Part shown: piece by piece, positions 56,701 to 64,000 of the stretch
Layout: each line of letters begins with the position of its first letter
Numbering within the stretch: the stretch's first letter is position 1
Assembly: GCF_014696435.1 (NCBI RefSeq)
Contig: NZ_JACJQG010000012.1
Coordinates: forward strand, 95,432 to 159,431
Length of the DNA: 64,000 nucleotides
Direction: 5' to 3'
Source: Calothrix anomala FACHB-343
Lineage (GTDB): Bacteria; Cyanobacteriota; Cyanobacteriia; Cyanobacteriales; Nostocaceae
Position numbers and translations under genes: made by a program
Notes under the pieces: generated by a model
Database searches by the model: none
What the model saw: only the letters and a program-made list of their open reading frames with translations
What the model was told of the DNA's origin: nothing

Positions 56701-57399
56701 TTCGAGAATTTCGCCTTTAACATTAACAGTGATTTTCTTGGATAAATCACCATTCGCGATCGCAGTTGCAACTTCCGCAATATTACGTACTTGGGCAGTT
56801 AAATTTCCTGCCATCAAATTCACGTTATCAGTCAAATCCTTCCAAGTACCAGCCACACCGCGAACTTCAGCTTGTACACCTAATTTCCCTTCCGTCCCCA
56901 CTTCCCGCGCGACTCTGGTAACCTCCGATGCAAAGGAACCAAGCCGATCTACCATTGTGTTAACAATATTAGCAGTTTGGAGAAATTCCCCCTTCAAAGG
57001 TCTACCTTCAATTTCTGGGGCGATAGTTTGGGATAAATCGCCATTAGCTACAGCGCGAATCACCCGCGTAGTTTCTGCTGTAGGCTGGACTAAATCGGTA
57101 ATTAAAGTATTAACAGAATTAACGCAACTTAACCAAGAACCGCGAACATTTCCTAAAGAAGCGCGTTCGGAAACATTACCATCTTTACCCACAACATTAC
57201 CGATGCGCTGTAGCTCTGCTGCCATGCGCTCGTTCTGATCGATAATATCATTCAGCGTATCAGCAATTTTACCCGCCATTCCTGTTTGATCGATAGGCAT
57301 CCGAGCAGAAAAATCGCCTTTTTTTACAGCATTTAACGTTCTCAATAGCTGTTTTAAATCTAGGTTGTCGCTTTCTCTGATTAACTGTTCGGTTGCCAT
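50800..57399 (-). CDS. Giant hybrid kinase with tandem HAMP array (HAMPs-GAF-HK-REC x3)
   Basis: A 2199-residue cytosolic protein resembling fungal group III kinases (Nik1/Os-1) in its HAMP ladder. Residues 1-229 hold a divergent first segment, then eleven 92-residue units (about 230-1241), each with [31 protein letters not shown] and [17 protein letters not shown] domain (about 1285-1420), a long coiled coil, HisKA with [16 protein letters not shown], an ATPase domain ([12 protein letters not shown]) and three receivers follow ([34 protein letters not shown]). There is no membrane helix and no Hpt. The start at ATG 57399 has an AAAGGG box. HAMP ladders relay conformational signals; osmotic or ionic sensing is known for the fungal relatives only. 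Confidence 0.94.
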   Translation of the reverse strand: MATEQLIRESDNLDLKQLLRTLNAVKKGDFSARMPIDQTGMAGKIADTLNDIIDQNERMAAELQRIGNVVGKDGNVSERASLGNVRGSWLSCVNSVNTLITDLVQPTAETTRVIRAVANGDLSQTIAPEIEGRPLKGEFLQTANIVNTMVDRLGSFASEVTRVAREVGTEGKLGVQAEVRGVAGTWKDLTDNVNLMAGNLTAQVRNIAEVATAIANGDLSKKITVNVKGEILELKNTVNTMVDQLNSFASEVTRVAREVGTEGKLGVQAEVRGVAGTWKDLTDNVNLMAGNLTAQVRNIAEVTTAVANGDLSKKITVNVKGEILELKNTVNIMVDQLNSFASEVTRVAREVGAEGKLGGQAEVRGVAGTWKDLTDSVNFMAGSLTAQVRNIAEVTTAVANGDLSKKITVDVKGEILELKNTINTMVDQLNSFASEVTRVAREVGTEGKLGVQAEVRGVAGTWKDLTDNVNLMAGNLTAQVRNIAEVTTAVANGDLSKKITVDVKGEILELKNTVNIMVDQLNSFASEVTRVAREVGAEGKLGGQAEVRGVAGTWKDLTDSVNFMAGSLTAQVRNIAEVTTAVATGDLSKKITVDVKGEILELKNTINTMVDQLNSFASEVTRVAREVGSEGKLGVQADVRGVAGTWKDLTDSVNFMAGSLTAQVRNIAEVTTAVATGDLSKKITVDVKGEILELKNTINTMVDQLSSFASEVTRVAREVGTEGKLGVQAEVRGVAGTWKDLTGAVNMMAGNLTDQVRNIAEVATAIANGDLSKKITVQVKGEILELKNTINIMVDQLNSFASEVTRVAREVGSEGKLGVQADVRGVAGTWKDLTDSVNFMAGSLTAQVRNIAAVTTAVANGDLSKKISVDVKGEILELKNTVNTMVDQLNSFASEVTRVAREVGTEGKLGVQAEVKGVAGTWKDLTDSVNFMAGSLTAQVRNIAEVTTAVANGDLSKKITVDVKGEILELKNTINTMVDQLNSFASEVTRVAREVGTEGKLGVQAYVRGVAGTWKDLTDNVNSMAGNLTAQVRNIAEVTKAVANGDLSKKITVDVRGEILELKDTINTMVDQLSSFASEVTRVAREVGTEGKLGGQAQVQGVAGTWKDLTDNVNSMAGNLTAQVRGIARVVTAVANGDLKRKLMLDAKGEIETLAETINEMIDTLATFANQVTTVAREVGIEGKLGGQARVPGAAGTWKDLTDNVNELAATLTTQLRAIAEVATAVTKGDLTRSIAVEALGEVAILKDNINQMIANLRETTQKNTEQDWLKTNLAKFTRMLQGQRDLETVSKLILSELAPLVGAQHGVFYMMEAADHQAFLKLLSSYAYRERRHLANRFYLGEGLVGQCALEKERILLTEVPSDYVKISSGLGEASPLNAVVLPVLFEGQVTAVIELASFRRFSEIHLTFFDQLTESIAIVLNTIAASMRTEELLKQSQSLAEELQTQQNELRETNKRLEQQAQSLKASEDLLKGQQEELQQTNAELEEKAELLALQKKEVERKNLEIEQARRSLEEKAEQLALSSKYKSEFLANMSHELRTPLNSLLILARLLADNTEGNLTTKQIEYSQTIYSAGTDLLTLINDILDLAKIESGTMSIDMHQMLFSELGDQLERTFGQIAQNKGLGFTIELAPDLPKTLYTDSKRLQQVLKNLLSNAFKFTERGEVRLRVEVVKAGWNSSQETLNRAHSVIAFSVSDTGIGIAPDKQKVIFEAFQQADGSTSRKYGGTGLGLSISREIARLFGGEIKLVSEPNQGSTFTFYLPQTSPELRGLSSEVLTPKPISSPQFLAATNHSPVLNDDRAILAEDDRVLLIVEDDINFARILLDMARQQGFKVITAQNGSIGLTLAQQYHPSAILLDIRLPEMDGWTVLDRLKHNPKTRHIPVHIITVEEGRQRGLQLGAIAYLQKPLTSEVISEALTKIKGFIERRVKNLLVVEDDDTQRHSIVELIGNNDVTTTAVGTGAAALEAIQNKYYDCLVLDLGLPDMTGFELIEQIKLLPNGKSLPIIVYTGQELSRTQETELRRLADTIIVKDVRSPERLLDETALFLHRVQANLPAPKREILEQLHARDYLLTNKKVLIVDDDVRNIFALTSMLERYQMQVVYAENGREGIAILDNTPDIDIVLMDVMMPEMDGYETTKLIRQNNKLRSLPIIALTAKAMQGDREKCIAAGASDYITKPVDTEQLLSLLRVWLYR
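53677..56712 (-). repeat. Eleven tandem 276-bp coding repeats (HAMP units)
   Basis: Each repeat encodes 92 residues beginning EILELKNT. Identity between neighbours is very high except for the last two units, which are divergent ([20 protein letters not shown]). Units 1/3 and 2/4 match each other better than their neighbours ([18 protein letters not shown] versus [18 protein letters not shown]), so a two-unit block of 552 bp has been duplicated. Confidence 0.85.
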
Positions 57400-57974
57400 T
57401 ACTATACCCTTTAGGAATTAATTTTATATATTTTTTCTCCCCATTTTGACTTGGGGAATAGTGTTAAGTTCTGAATTGGCAATATTTAGAACGGGGTTAA
57501 ATTCAGCCAATAACCTTATCCTTAACTATTGAGAAATAAGGTTGACACAACACTTGTTTGCACCTCATATAGCCAATCATAGCCTTTGCATCGTTCTGAG
57601 GATAGCCGCTTCTAGGAGATTTTTCTACAGTAAATATTTCCAGAGTTTTTTATCTATTCCTTTTGGTATATGTCTTAGGGAGGAAGACTTTTAATAATAT
57701 TTAAATATCGTTTCCAGCAAATCAATATATTCTAGAGTGCATGGCATTGCTATATTTTGCCGCTCTGTCCGAGTCACAAGTAGGGGCGGGTTCACAGATA
57801 TGCTCATTTATTAACAAAGATCCAAATAAACCCGCCCCTACTAAATTTATTTATGAAACTATAGGATTCCTATTTGATTTTTGAAAAAACTCAGTAAACT
57901 TTGATTTTTTCTTCCCTGTTCCCCGTTCCCTGTTCCCTCCCAATGCAAATAATTTCAGTAATCAAAGCGGATTC
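57400..57974. other. 575-bp gap with dispersed repeats, no gene seen
   Basis: It contains a CAATATATTCTAGAGTGCAT repeat (57718-57755) and an inverted pair GTAGGGGCGGGTT / AACCCGCCCCTAC (57780-57841) around a 35-base centre. The part nearest the HAMP kinase (57400-57700) is AT-rich and presumably contains its promoter, which I could not place. Confidence 0.55.
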
Positions 57975-59435
57975 CTATATGCTTAATTGCTGAATAATTG
58001 CTGCTAAATTACAAGCAATGTAACCAATGGCTAAAGGAGATTTATCCTTTAACAACAAGAAAATTGGCTCTAGGGTTTGGGGTAAAGTTGCACCATATAC
58101 TCGCCAGAGATTTTCCCGCAGTTGATGCAAAATGCGATCGCCTGCAATATCATCAGTACCAGGACGCAATAACCAATGTGTCCGCAAAATTTGAAAATGG
58201 CGTAAATCTTGAGTCTCGATTACTTGCTGAATCTCGGTTGTCGCATGTTCTACCAACTCGTCGGTAACTACTTTCATTACCAAGGGTTGCAAACTAAAGG
58301 CGATTTCTGCTGTACCGATCCATTTTTCTAAAAGCGATCGCCTTTCTAATGCCATAATCGCTTCTAACACCATAGCCGGATCGATGGCTATGAATAGATG
58401 AGTCTGCAATCGCGCAAAAGCAATCGGTTCTTGCCAAATTGCTAACCAATAAAGAATATCTTGCTCTAAATCGCTCAATTGGGCAAACTGTTGTTTTAAA
58501 ATATCCCGTAAGCGATCGCCAATTACTAAGGTATTTTGAGTCAAAAATCCGGCGATATTTCCCCCAAACACCAATTGAATTAACGGTGTTACCAGTTTCA
58601 AAGCCAAGGGATTTCCGCGATAAAGGTGAATTAAAGCTGATAGTCCGATTTCTTTCCCGGTAAATCCGCGCGATCGCAATAATTCTACCGCTTCTGTTTT
58701 CGCCAATCCCTTGAGATTTAAACAGTAAACTGTCTTATTATCAATTTCTATCGTCTTGGGGGTTTCCCGACTAGTAATGATAATGCAACTTTGATGCTGA
58801 TAACGGCTGATTTTTTGGATAAATTGATTATATATACTTGAATCTGCCTCTAATCCATCCAGTATGATTAAACAGCGCTGTTTTTGCAAATGATAGATAA
58901 TATCGGCACTTGGTTCAAAATTTGCCAGCAAGCTATCTATGAGAGAATCAACAGATGGTGTAGATTGCAGGGATTTCCAAATCAAGCAATTAAATTGCGA
59001 TTGAATCCGATCTATCAAAGCCAGCGTTAAAGCAGTTTTACCAATCCCCCCGATTCCCACAATCGCGACTAACTTACAACCGCCGAAAATCCATTGTTCT
59101 AGCTGAGTTAACTCCTGATTTCGCCCATAAAAGCTTTCTACGTTCGGTGCTTCATGCCAATCGAGGTATGGTGTAGAGATATCTGCAATTATTGCCGATT
59201 CTCCTGAGGAAGCATCCGCGATCGCTTCCCAATCAGAAATACCTACAGCTTCACAAATTGCAATAAAAATTTCTCGTTGAATGCGATCGCCTTGCCAAAA
59301 TCGCCGTAAAGTAGCCCTAGAAGTGTGTGCATCTACCCACCAACGCGCTGTACTGGTTTTCGTCCAACCCAGACGCAACCTCGCTTTATCGACAATTACC
59401 AATCCTGCTGTTGATGCTCTCAACGAGTTTGACAT
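57975..59435 (-). CDS. STAND NB-ARC ATPase without a C-terminal sensor
   Basis: A 486-residue signal-transduction ATPase. The N-terminal about 100 residues (KARLRLGWTKTSTARWWVDA, HTSRATLRRFWQGDRIQ) form the helix-rich, HTH-like domain seen in cyanobacterial WD40 STAND proteins. The NB-ARC part has Walker A VAIVGIGGIGKTALTLAL, Walker B CLIILDGLE and the GNPLALKLV block, followed by a winged-helix region. Family members usually continue into WD40, TPR or pentapeptide repeats, but this one stops at LAIGYIACNLAAIIQQLSI. The frame opens at 59528; ATG 59435 (MSNSLRAST) with an AGGTG box is chosen. Loss of the sensor may be natural or a truncation. Confidence 0.85.
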   Translation of the reverse strand: MSNSLRASTAGLVIVDKARLRLGWTKTSTARWWVDAHTSRATLRRFWQGDRIQREIFIAICEAVGISDWEAIADASSGESAIIADISTPYLDWHEAPNVESFYGRNQELTQLEQWIFGGCKLVAIVGIGGIGKTALTLALIDRIQSQFNCLIWKSLQSTPSVDSLIDSLLANFEPSADIIYHLQKQRCLIILDGLEADSSIYNQFIQKISRYQHQSCIIITSRETPKTIEIDNKTVYCLNLKGLAKTEAVELLRSRGFTGKEIGLSALIHLYRGNPLALKLVTPLIQLVFGGNIAGFLTQNTLVIGDRLRDILKQQFAQLSDLEQDILYWLAIWQEPIAFARLQTHLFIAIDPAMVLEAIMALERRSLLEKWIGTAEIAFSLQPLVMKVVTDELVEHATTEIQQVIETQDLRHFQILRTHWLLRPGTDDIAGDRILHQLRENLWRVYGATLPQTLEPIFLLLKDKSPLAIGYIACNLAAIIQQLSI

Positions 59436-60015
59436 ACACCTATCACTCAGTCGATGATTCCCATTTTGGCTTACCTGGAAACCCTTATGGCAGTCACTAC
59501 AACCCAGTAACCCAAAGCAACGCAGCAACTCACTAATGACAATTGTACAGACGCGATGAATCGCGTCTCTGAGTAATGACTATAATGATTAAAAATTTTC
59601 GTTAATATTGAGAATATCTATAAACTTATACCGATATCGTATTGATAATGTTGTTGAAAGGCTTGTTTGTAATTATTAAATTTTTGTTCTTACTTACTTA
59701 TAGTTGGGATTTACATTTATCGACATACAAACCTTGGCATATGTATATTTATGCCAAGACAAAATATCAGAAAGTATACCAATCTATTTATTACCATGAG
59801 TTGCAATAAAAATAGCTGAAGAAATTATTAATTTTTCAGTTAAATGGTGTTTCGGATAATACTATTAAGCCTGGACAAGAGAAAAGTAATTTGAATTTAT
59901 TACAACTTTGTTTGCAATTTATGAAGTTAATTTACTTGATTTTCTATCGGCTATAGGGAGTTTAATTCGGTTTTTTCGATCATCAGTGGTGGGTTCATAA
60001 CCAAAAACAGCTAAC
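59436..60015. other. 580-bp AT-rich divergent gap
   Basis: A CATTAGTC/GTACAGACGCGAT palindromic repeat lies at 59539-59570. The rest (59580-60010) is AT-rich, has no repeat family I recognise, and shows no credible short gene. It separates the STAND gene from the response regulator. Confidence 0.55.
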
Positions 60016-60447
60016 ATGACAGCACAATTACTCCAGATACATCAGCGATTGAGTTCGCAACAACTGAGACGCATCTTGCTCGTTGAGGATAATGATGTAA
60101 ACAGAATGTTGATGAGCGACTATCTGAGTTACTGTGGATATAATGTCCATAGTTTATCGATAGGTTCTGCCTTATTCTCAACTGTTGAAAAATTCCAGCC
60201 AGAGTTAATATTACTGGATTTAAAACTGCCAGATATTGATGGTTATTCATTGCTAGAAAAAATTCAAAGAAAACCATCATTTCCCAAAATACCTATTATT
60301 GTAGTTTCCGCATTTGCATTTAAAAATGACCAAGAACGGGCGATGAGATTAGGAGCTTATCGCTACTTTGTCAAACCTGTAAATCTCAAAGAGTTAATTA
60401 CGACAATTAGCGAAAAATTAGCTTCTCGCAATGTTGTGGGATATTAA
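60016..60447 (+). CDS. Single-domain response regulator (CheY-like)
   Basis: A 143-residue receiver without an output domain. The acidic pair is in LVEDNDVNRMLM, the phospho-acceptor in ILLDLKLPDIDG (about Asp70), the conserved Thr/Ser position in VVSAFAF (Ser) and the Lys in YFVKPVN. An N-terminal 18-residue extension (MTAQLLQIHQRLSSQQLRR) precedes the domain. It probably shuttles phosphoryl groups from one of the many kinases, or acts by protein contact. No kinase adjoins it. The start is at ATG 60016. Confidence 0.9.
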   Translation: MTAQLLQIHQRLSSQQLRRILLVEDNDVNRMLMSDYLSYCGYNVHSLSIGSALFSTVEKFQPELILLDLKLPDIDGYSLLEKIQRKPSFPKIPIIVVSAFAFKNDQERAMRLGAYRYFVKPVNLKELITTISEKLASRNVVGY

Positions 60448-60476
60448 ATATAGGGCATGGGGCATTGGGCATTGGG

Positions 60477-60523
60477 GAGCCACTGCGTTGGACGGGTTTC
60501 CCGGCTTGAAGCAAGTGGCGTCA
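60477..60523. mobile_element. Palindromic mini-insertion, second copy
   Basis: About 46 bases inserted within an ATGCCC-type tandem repeat (GGGCATTGGG before, ATGGGGCATTG after). It has the same framework as 35028-35075 (TGCGTTGG, TTT, CTTGAAGC), but the outer stem is GCCACT/AGTGGC instead of GGCAGT/ACTGCC and the inner stem CGGG/CCCG instead of CGGC/GCCG. Confidence 0.75.
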
Positions 60524-60590
60524 TGGGGCATTGATGAAAATAAACGCTCAATAAAAAGTGGTGGGAAGATAAGCTGAACTTAAAAATACT

Positions 60591-60660
60591 ATTGACCATT
60601 GACCATTGACCATTGACCATTGACCATTGACCATTGTACAGACGCGATTAATCGCGTCTC
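60591..60660. repeat. ATTGACC tandem repeat and AGACGCGAT palindrome
   Basis: Six ATTGACC heptamers (60591-60636) run directly into GTACAGACGCGATTAATCGC (60637-60660). Both families are frequent in the window. Confidence 0.8.
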
Positions 60661-60729
60661 TAACAATTAACCAGAGATTTTCTCTAAAATAGATATAGGT
60701 GGATTTGTCAATTTACCTATTTGCGAATC

Positions 60730-62601
60730 GTGACACAAACTGCTAAAACACTAGTTAAAGATACCGAACGCCTGGAAAACCGTCTAGCCGAGATACCGCC
60801 GGAACCAGGTGTTTATTTAATGCGGGATGAAGGCGATCGCATTATCTATATAGGGAAATCGCGGAAATTGCGATCGCGGGTGCGTTCCTATTTCCGTGAT
60901 GGCTACAATAAAAGCGATCGCATTGCCACAATGGTAAAACAAGTGGCAGAAATTGAATTCATTGTTACCGATACCGAAGCGGAAGCTTTGGCGCTGGAAG
61001 CGAATTTAATTAAGCAGCATCAGCCATATTTTAATGTGCTGCTCAAAGATGATAAAAAATATCCTTATGTCTGCATCACATGGTCGGAAGCATATCCGCG
61101 TATTTTTATAACCCGTAAACGTCAATTAGGCAAAGAAAAAGATAAGTTTTACGGCCCTTATACAGATGCAGGTTTATTAAGGGAAATATTACGCCTATCC
61201 AAACGCATTTTTGCTCTGCGACAACGACCCCAACCATTATTTAAAGACCGTCCTTGTTTAAATTATGATTTAGGGCGCTGTCCTGGGGTGTGTCAAAAAT
61301 TAATTACACCAGAAGAATACCGCAAAACTGTCCAAAAAGTAGCGATGGTATTTCAAGGTCGAACTCAAGAATTAATTGAGATTTTGACACAACAAATGGA
61401 GAAAGCCGCCGAAGCGTTGAATTTTGAAGCCGCAGCGCGGATTCGCGATCAAATCTCTGGGTTAAAATCCCTGACGGCACAGCAAAAAGTATCCTTACCA
61501 GATGATACAGTGTCGCGGGATGCGATCGCCTTAGCCGCAGATGAACAACTAGCTTATATTCAATTATTTCAAATTCGGGCTGGGCAATTAGTCGGACGTT
61601 TAGCATTTGTAGCGGATGCTCATGCTGAACCTGGGGCAATTTTACAACGAGTATTAGAAGAACATTATCAAACTGCTGATTCTGTGGAAATTCCCATAGA
61701 AATATTGGTACAGCATGAGTTACCACAAGCAGAAATTTTGGCAGATGTTTTAACTGGGCGTAAAGGGCGAAAAGTCACAATTTTAGCGCCTCAACGCCAA
61801 ACTAAGGCAGAATTAATTGAGATGGTAGAGCGCAATGCTCAATATGAATTGCAAAGAATGCAAAAATTAGGCGATCGCAATCAGCAAGCAATGGAAGATT
61901 TAGCTGCAATTGTCGATTTACCCGACTTACCCCATCGCATCGAAGGTTACGACATTTCCCACATTCAAGGCTCAAATGCAGTCGCTTCTCAAGTAGTATT
62001 TATCGATGGGTTACCCGCCAAACAACACTATCGTCACTACAAAATCAAAAATCCCAACGTTACCGCCGGACATTCCGATGATTTTGCCAGTTTAGCCGAA
62101 GTCATTCAACGCCGCTTTCGCAAGTATATCGAAGATCCGCAATTACAACGCGCAGGTAATCCAGACTGGCCGGATTTAGTGATGATTGATGGCGGTAAAG
62201 GACAATTATCATCGGTTGTCGCCATTTTGCAGGATATGAACTTATTAGAAGACTTGCGGGTTGTTAGTTTGGCGAAGCGACGGGAAGAGATTTTTGTCCC
62301 CGGAGAATCTCAACCTTTAGAAACCGATGCAGAACAACCAGGAGTACAACTATTACGCCGATTGCGCGATGAAGCCCATCGTTTTGCTGTGAGTTTCCAT
62401 CGTCAGCAGCGTAGTGATAAATTAAAGCGATCGCGTTTAGACGAAATTCCCGGTTTAGGACATTATCGCCAAAAGCAGCTTTTAGGACATTTCCGTTCCG
62501 TCGATTATATCCGCCAAGCCACACCCGCCCAACTAGCAGAAGTCCCGAGCATCGGCCCCCATTTAGCACAGGAAATCTACGATTATTTTCATCCTGCTTA
62601 A
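60730..62601 (+). CDS. uvrC: UvrABC excinuclease subunit C
   Basis: Makes both incisions around UV and bulky lesions in nucleotide excision repair. The N-terminal GIY-YIG nuclease begins [20 protein letters not shown] with the [14 protein letters not shown] block; the UvrB-binding region includes [13 protein letters not shown]; the C-terminal RNase-H-like domain has [17 protein letters not shown] and [13 protein letters not shown]; two HhH motifs close the protein ([37 protein letters not shown]). Length is about 623 residues. The frame opens at TTG 60721, but GTG 60730 ([15 protein letters not shown]) fits the family start better. It is monocistronic; a weak CATCAGGA/TCCTGATG hairpin (62638-62659) follows. 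Confidence 0.96.
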   Translation: MTQTAKTLVKDTERLENRLAEIPPEPGVYLMRDEGDRIIYIGKSRKLRSRVRSYFRDGYNKSDRIATMVKQVAEIEFIVTDTEAEALALEANLIKQHQPYFNVLLKDDKKYPYVCITWSEAYPRIFITRKRQLGKEKDKFYGPYTDAGLLREILRLSKRIFALRQRPQPLFKDRPCLNYDLGRCPGVCQKLITPEEYRKTVQKVAMVFQGRTQELIEILTQQMEKAAEALNFEAAARIRDQISGLKSLTAQQKVSLPDDTVSRDAIALAADEQLAYIQLFQIRAGQLVGRLAFVADAHAEPGAILQRVLEEHYQTADSVEIPIEILVQHELPQAEILADVLTGRKGRKVTILAPQRQTKAELIEMVERNAQYELQRMQKLGDRNQQAMEDLAAIVDLPDLPHRIEGYDISHIQGSNAVASQVVFIDGLPAKQHYRHYKIKNPNVTAGHSDDFASLAEVIQRRFRKYIEDPQLQRAGNPDWPDLVMIDGGKGQLSSVVAILQDMNLLEDLRVVSLAKRREEIFVPGESQPLETDAEQPGVQLLRRLRDEAHRFAVSFHRQQRSDKLKRSRLDEIPGLGHYRQKQLLGHFRSVDYIRQATPAQLAEVPSIGPHLAQEIYDYFHPA

Positions 62602-62703
62602 GGAGAATCTAAAGCTGACAAATTCTCTTTACTTCGTCATCAGGAATTCAATCCTGATGCGAATCTTTCTGTAAAAATTCCTTAAGAAATATTTTTATAT
62701 CTT

Positions 62704-62778
62704 ATGACCAATGACAAATGACCAATGACAAATGACCAATGACAAATGACCAATGACAAATGACCAATGACAAATGAC
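62704..62778. repeat. ATGACCAATGACAA tandem repeat
   Basis: Five or more 14-base units (two alternating heptamers, TGACCAA and TGACAAA) lie in the 735-bp gap between uvrC and the zinc-ribbon gene. A run of CCCATTAC units follows (62812-62850). From 62860 to 63336 I see only AT-rich sequence with no gene. Confidence 0.8.
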
Positions 62779-63336
62779 TAAAAAAAAGTTATGGGTAATT
62801 GATAACTGAGATAACCCATTACCTAATTACCCATTCCCCATTACCCATTACCAACCACTAGCCTAGCAGACATAACCTACGTCTTGGGTCATAAATATTG
62901 GAAGTTTTAATTAAATTGTTTCCCGACAAATTCATCCCCACATCAACCCAGAAAACATTAAGCAAAGCTTAAAAAAATATTTTTGTGACTAAAGTTACAG
63001 TATTTTTCTCTATTTAACTTTTTGCTATTAATATACAGACTAATCTGCGAGATCGCAGCAAATGAGTTTATCTCCAAGCATTATTGTTAGGGATCAGTAA
63101 ACTTCTAAATAGGAGCCTTACCAAAAATTAATTTATATATCCAAAGTGAGATGTTACACTTATAGATCTAATAAGATAATAGATAGACAATAAGGGCTTG
63201 TTTTAAAAAATTGAAGTTTGTTTGAAGAAATCAGGCAAATTATAGAGGCTTTTATTAATTTGCATTAAACCAGTGATTGACTGGTCTGATTGGCTGTCTT
63301 TACTCACCATAATTCATTAAAACCAGGGAATTTAAA

Positions 63337-63516
63337 ATGCAAATAGTACAAGAAATTTGCTGCCCCAACTGTGGCAGTAAAGCTGAACGTCACTATATAT
63401 CTGATAGTCAAATAACTCGTACCCAATGCCCAACTTGTGATTACTTAATGATTACTTGTACGCGCACTGCTAAAGTCATTGAGGCTTATGCCCCAGGTAT
63501 TTACGCCAAGACTTAA
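63337..63516 (+). CDS. Small zinc-ribbon protein, 59 residues
   Basis: A short gene at ATG 63337 with an AGGGAA box seven bases upstream and stop TAA at 63514-63516. The protein begins MQIVQEICCPNCGSKAERHY and contains RTQCPTCDYLMITCTRTAK. The two CxxC knuckles (CPNC, CPTC) are 18 residues apart, as in a rubredoxin-like zinc ribbon. Cyanobacterial relatives are, as I recall, sometimes labelled PriA-like from the zinc-binding part of that helicase, but no helicase domain is present. The role is unknown. It stands alone between AT-rich DNA and repeats. Confidence 0.8.
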   Translation: MQIVQEICCPNCGSKAERHYISDSQITRTQCPTCDYLMITCTRTAKVIEAYAPGIYAKT

Positions 63517-63676
63517 GATAAATCAATTCAAAATTCAAAATTCAAAATTCAAAATAAAAGGCAGTGGTTCGGTTTCGTTCAACTACCGCGAAGCCGAAAT
63601 TTACCAACCGGGCAGAGGGCAGAAGGAAAGATATATTGAGGTAACTTTACTTTGAGTTACATGCTTGTGTTATTTG

Positions 63677-64000
63677 GGGAGCATCCCAATTTTGACCGAA
63701 GCAATTTTAGATTTTAGATTTTAGATTTTGGATTAAATGAAAATTTGAAATCTAAAATATTTGGTCTCAAGCCTCTGGGTTAACCCAGAAGAAAAACAAA
63801 AATTTTTCAATATTTAAGCCTCTTCTTTATAAGGAGAGGTTAATCCAAAATCGTAAATCCAAAATCCAAAATTGAATGACGCAATACCCTAGAAGGGTAT
63901 TGCTATACCAACAAAGCCTGCCTTCGCAGGCTAAAAGTTTGATAGCCTGCGAAGGCAGGCTTCGTATTTCTAGCCCCACCCTTATAGGGTGAGGGCGTTT
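63677..64000. repeat. Multi-hairpin repeat element, copy A' (cut by the window edge)
   Basis: The left end GGGAGCATCCCAATTTTGAC (63677-63696) matches copy A at 13211. The core (63882-64000) is nearly identical to 13231-13350: H1 63882-63904, H2 arms 63914-63933 and 63943-63962, H3 63973-63996. The H2 arms differ from copy A by one base each (CCTTGGC to CCTTCGC, and GCCAAGG to GCGAAGG), and the two changes compensate. A 181-base segment splits the left end from the core. The right end lies beyond the window. Confidence 0.9.
63697..63877. mobile_element. 181-bp insertion nested in repeat A'
   Basis: Copy A shows these bases are absent from the intact element. The insertion is bordered by TGAC on both sides (63693-63696 and 63878-63881), a likely 4-bp target duplication. 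It begins CGAAGCAATTTTAG, contains tandem ATTTTAG units, the palindrome CTGGGTTAACCCAG, and an inverted pair GATTTTGGATTAA / TTAATCCAAAATC near its ends. It carries no gene. Confidence 0.7.

Noticed and set aside
54200-57238. Plus-strand frames of about 61-185 codons repeated every 276 bases
   Set aside because: These are antisense shadows of the HAMP repeats of the giant kinase; their regular spacing follows the repeat unit.

Overview
The window comes from a filamentous, heterocyst-forming type cyanobacterium (Nostoc, Calothrix or Tolypothrix-like). The evidence is the very frequent HIP1 octamer GCGATCGC, heptameric STRR tracts (GTCAACA-type repeats) in many gaps, a xisH/xisI pair, a cyanobacterial-type Hfq, the CemA-like proton extrusion protein PxcA, and many multidomain histidine kinases. 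Gene names come from recognising protein motifs by eye. No database search was possible.

Layout. 0-6.4 kb: housekeeping genes hemC, glgA and ileS, each standing alone, with clear terminators after glgA and ileS. 6.7-9.1 kb: an atypical cytochrome P450 and an unrecognised 185-residue protein. 9.2-14.9 kb: a heavy-metal-type two-component pair, a secreted Cys-rich protein, arfB, a secreted protein made of four near-identical repeats, and a small PepSY-like membrane protein. A 16-bp palindrome is shared by the response-regulator promoter and the repeat-protein promoter. 15.1-26.6 kb: four sensor kinases in a row on the minus strand (membrane-PAS kinase; PAS/GAF kinase with a decayed ATPase domain; REC-kinase; CBS/GAF/PAS hybrid kinase of 1760 residues). 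27-37 kb: alkA-like glycosylase, dapF divergent from hfq, msrA, ftsH, an FMN reductase, a 54-residue membrane protein, a CDF metal exporter, and pxcA followed closely by a short-chain dehydrogenase. 38.5-44.7 kb: a pentapeptide-repeat protein, an IS200/IS605-type element with tnpB and a divergent RHH gene, a TPR glycosyltransferase, an aspartate aminotransferase and an Rpn-type nuclease. 45.8-57.4 kb: a REC-PAS-kinase-REC protein, xisI/xisH/cheR in close succession, and a 2199-residue hybrid kinase with a long tandem HAMP array. 58-64 kb: a STAND ATPase lacking a C-terminal sensor, a single-domain response regulator, uvrC and a small zinc-ribbon protein.

The gaps are unusually rich in short palindromic and mobile DNA, and the most novel signals lie there. 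(1) A family of multi-hairpin repeats (13.2, 17.1, 30.0 and 63.7 kb) keeps a common framework while the stems change in a base-pair-preserving way. (2) A 48-bp palindromic mini-insertion has an empty-site copy in the same window, a 5-6-bp duplication, and a second copy with compensated stems. (3) A 136-bp MITE with perfect 16-bp ends and a 10-bp target duplication landed on the start codon of the PepSY-like gene and separated it from its ribosome binding site. (4) Dispersed repeats have inserted inside coding sequence in ileS and in the RHH gene.
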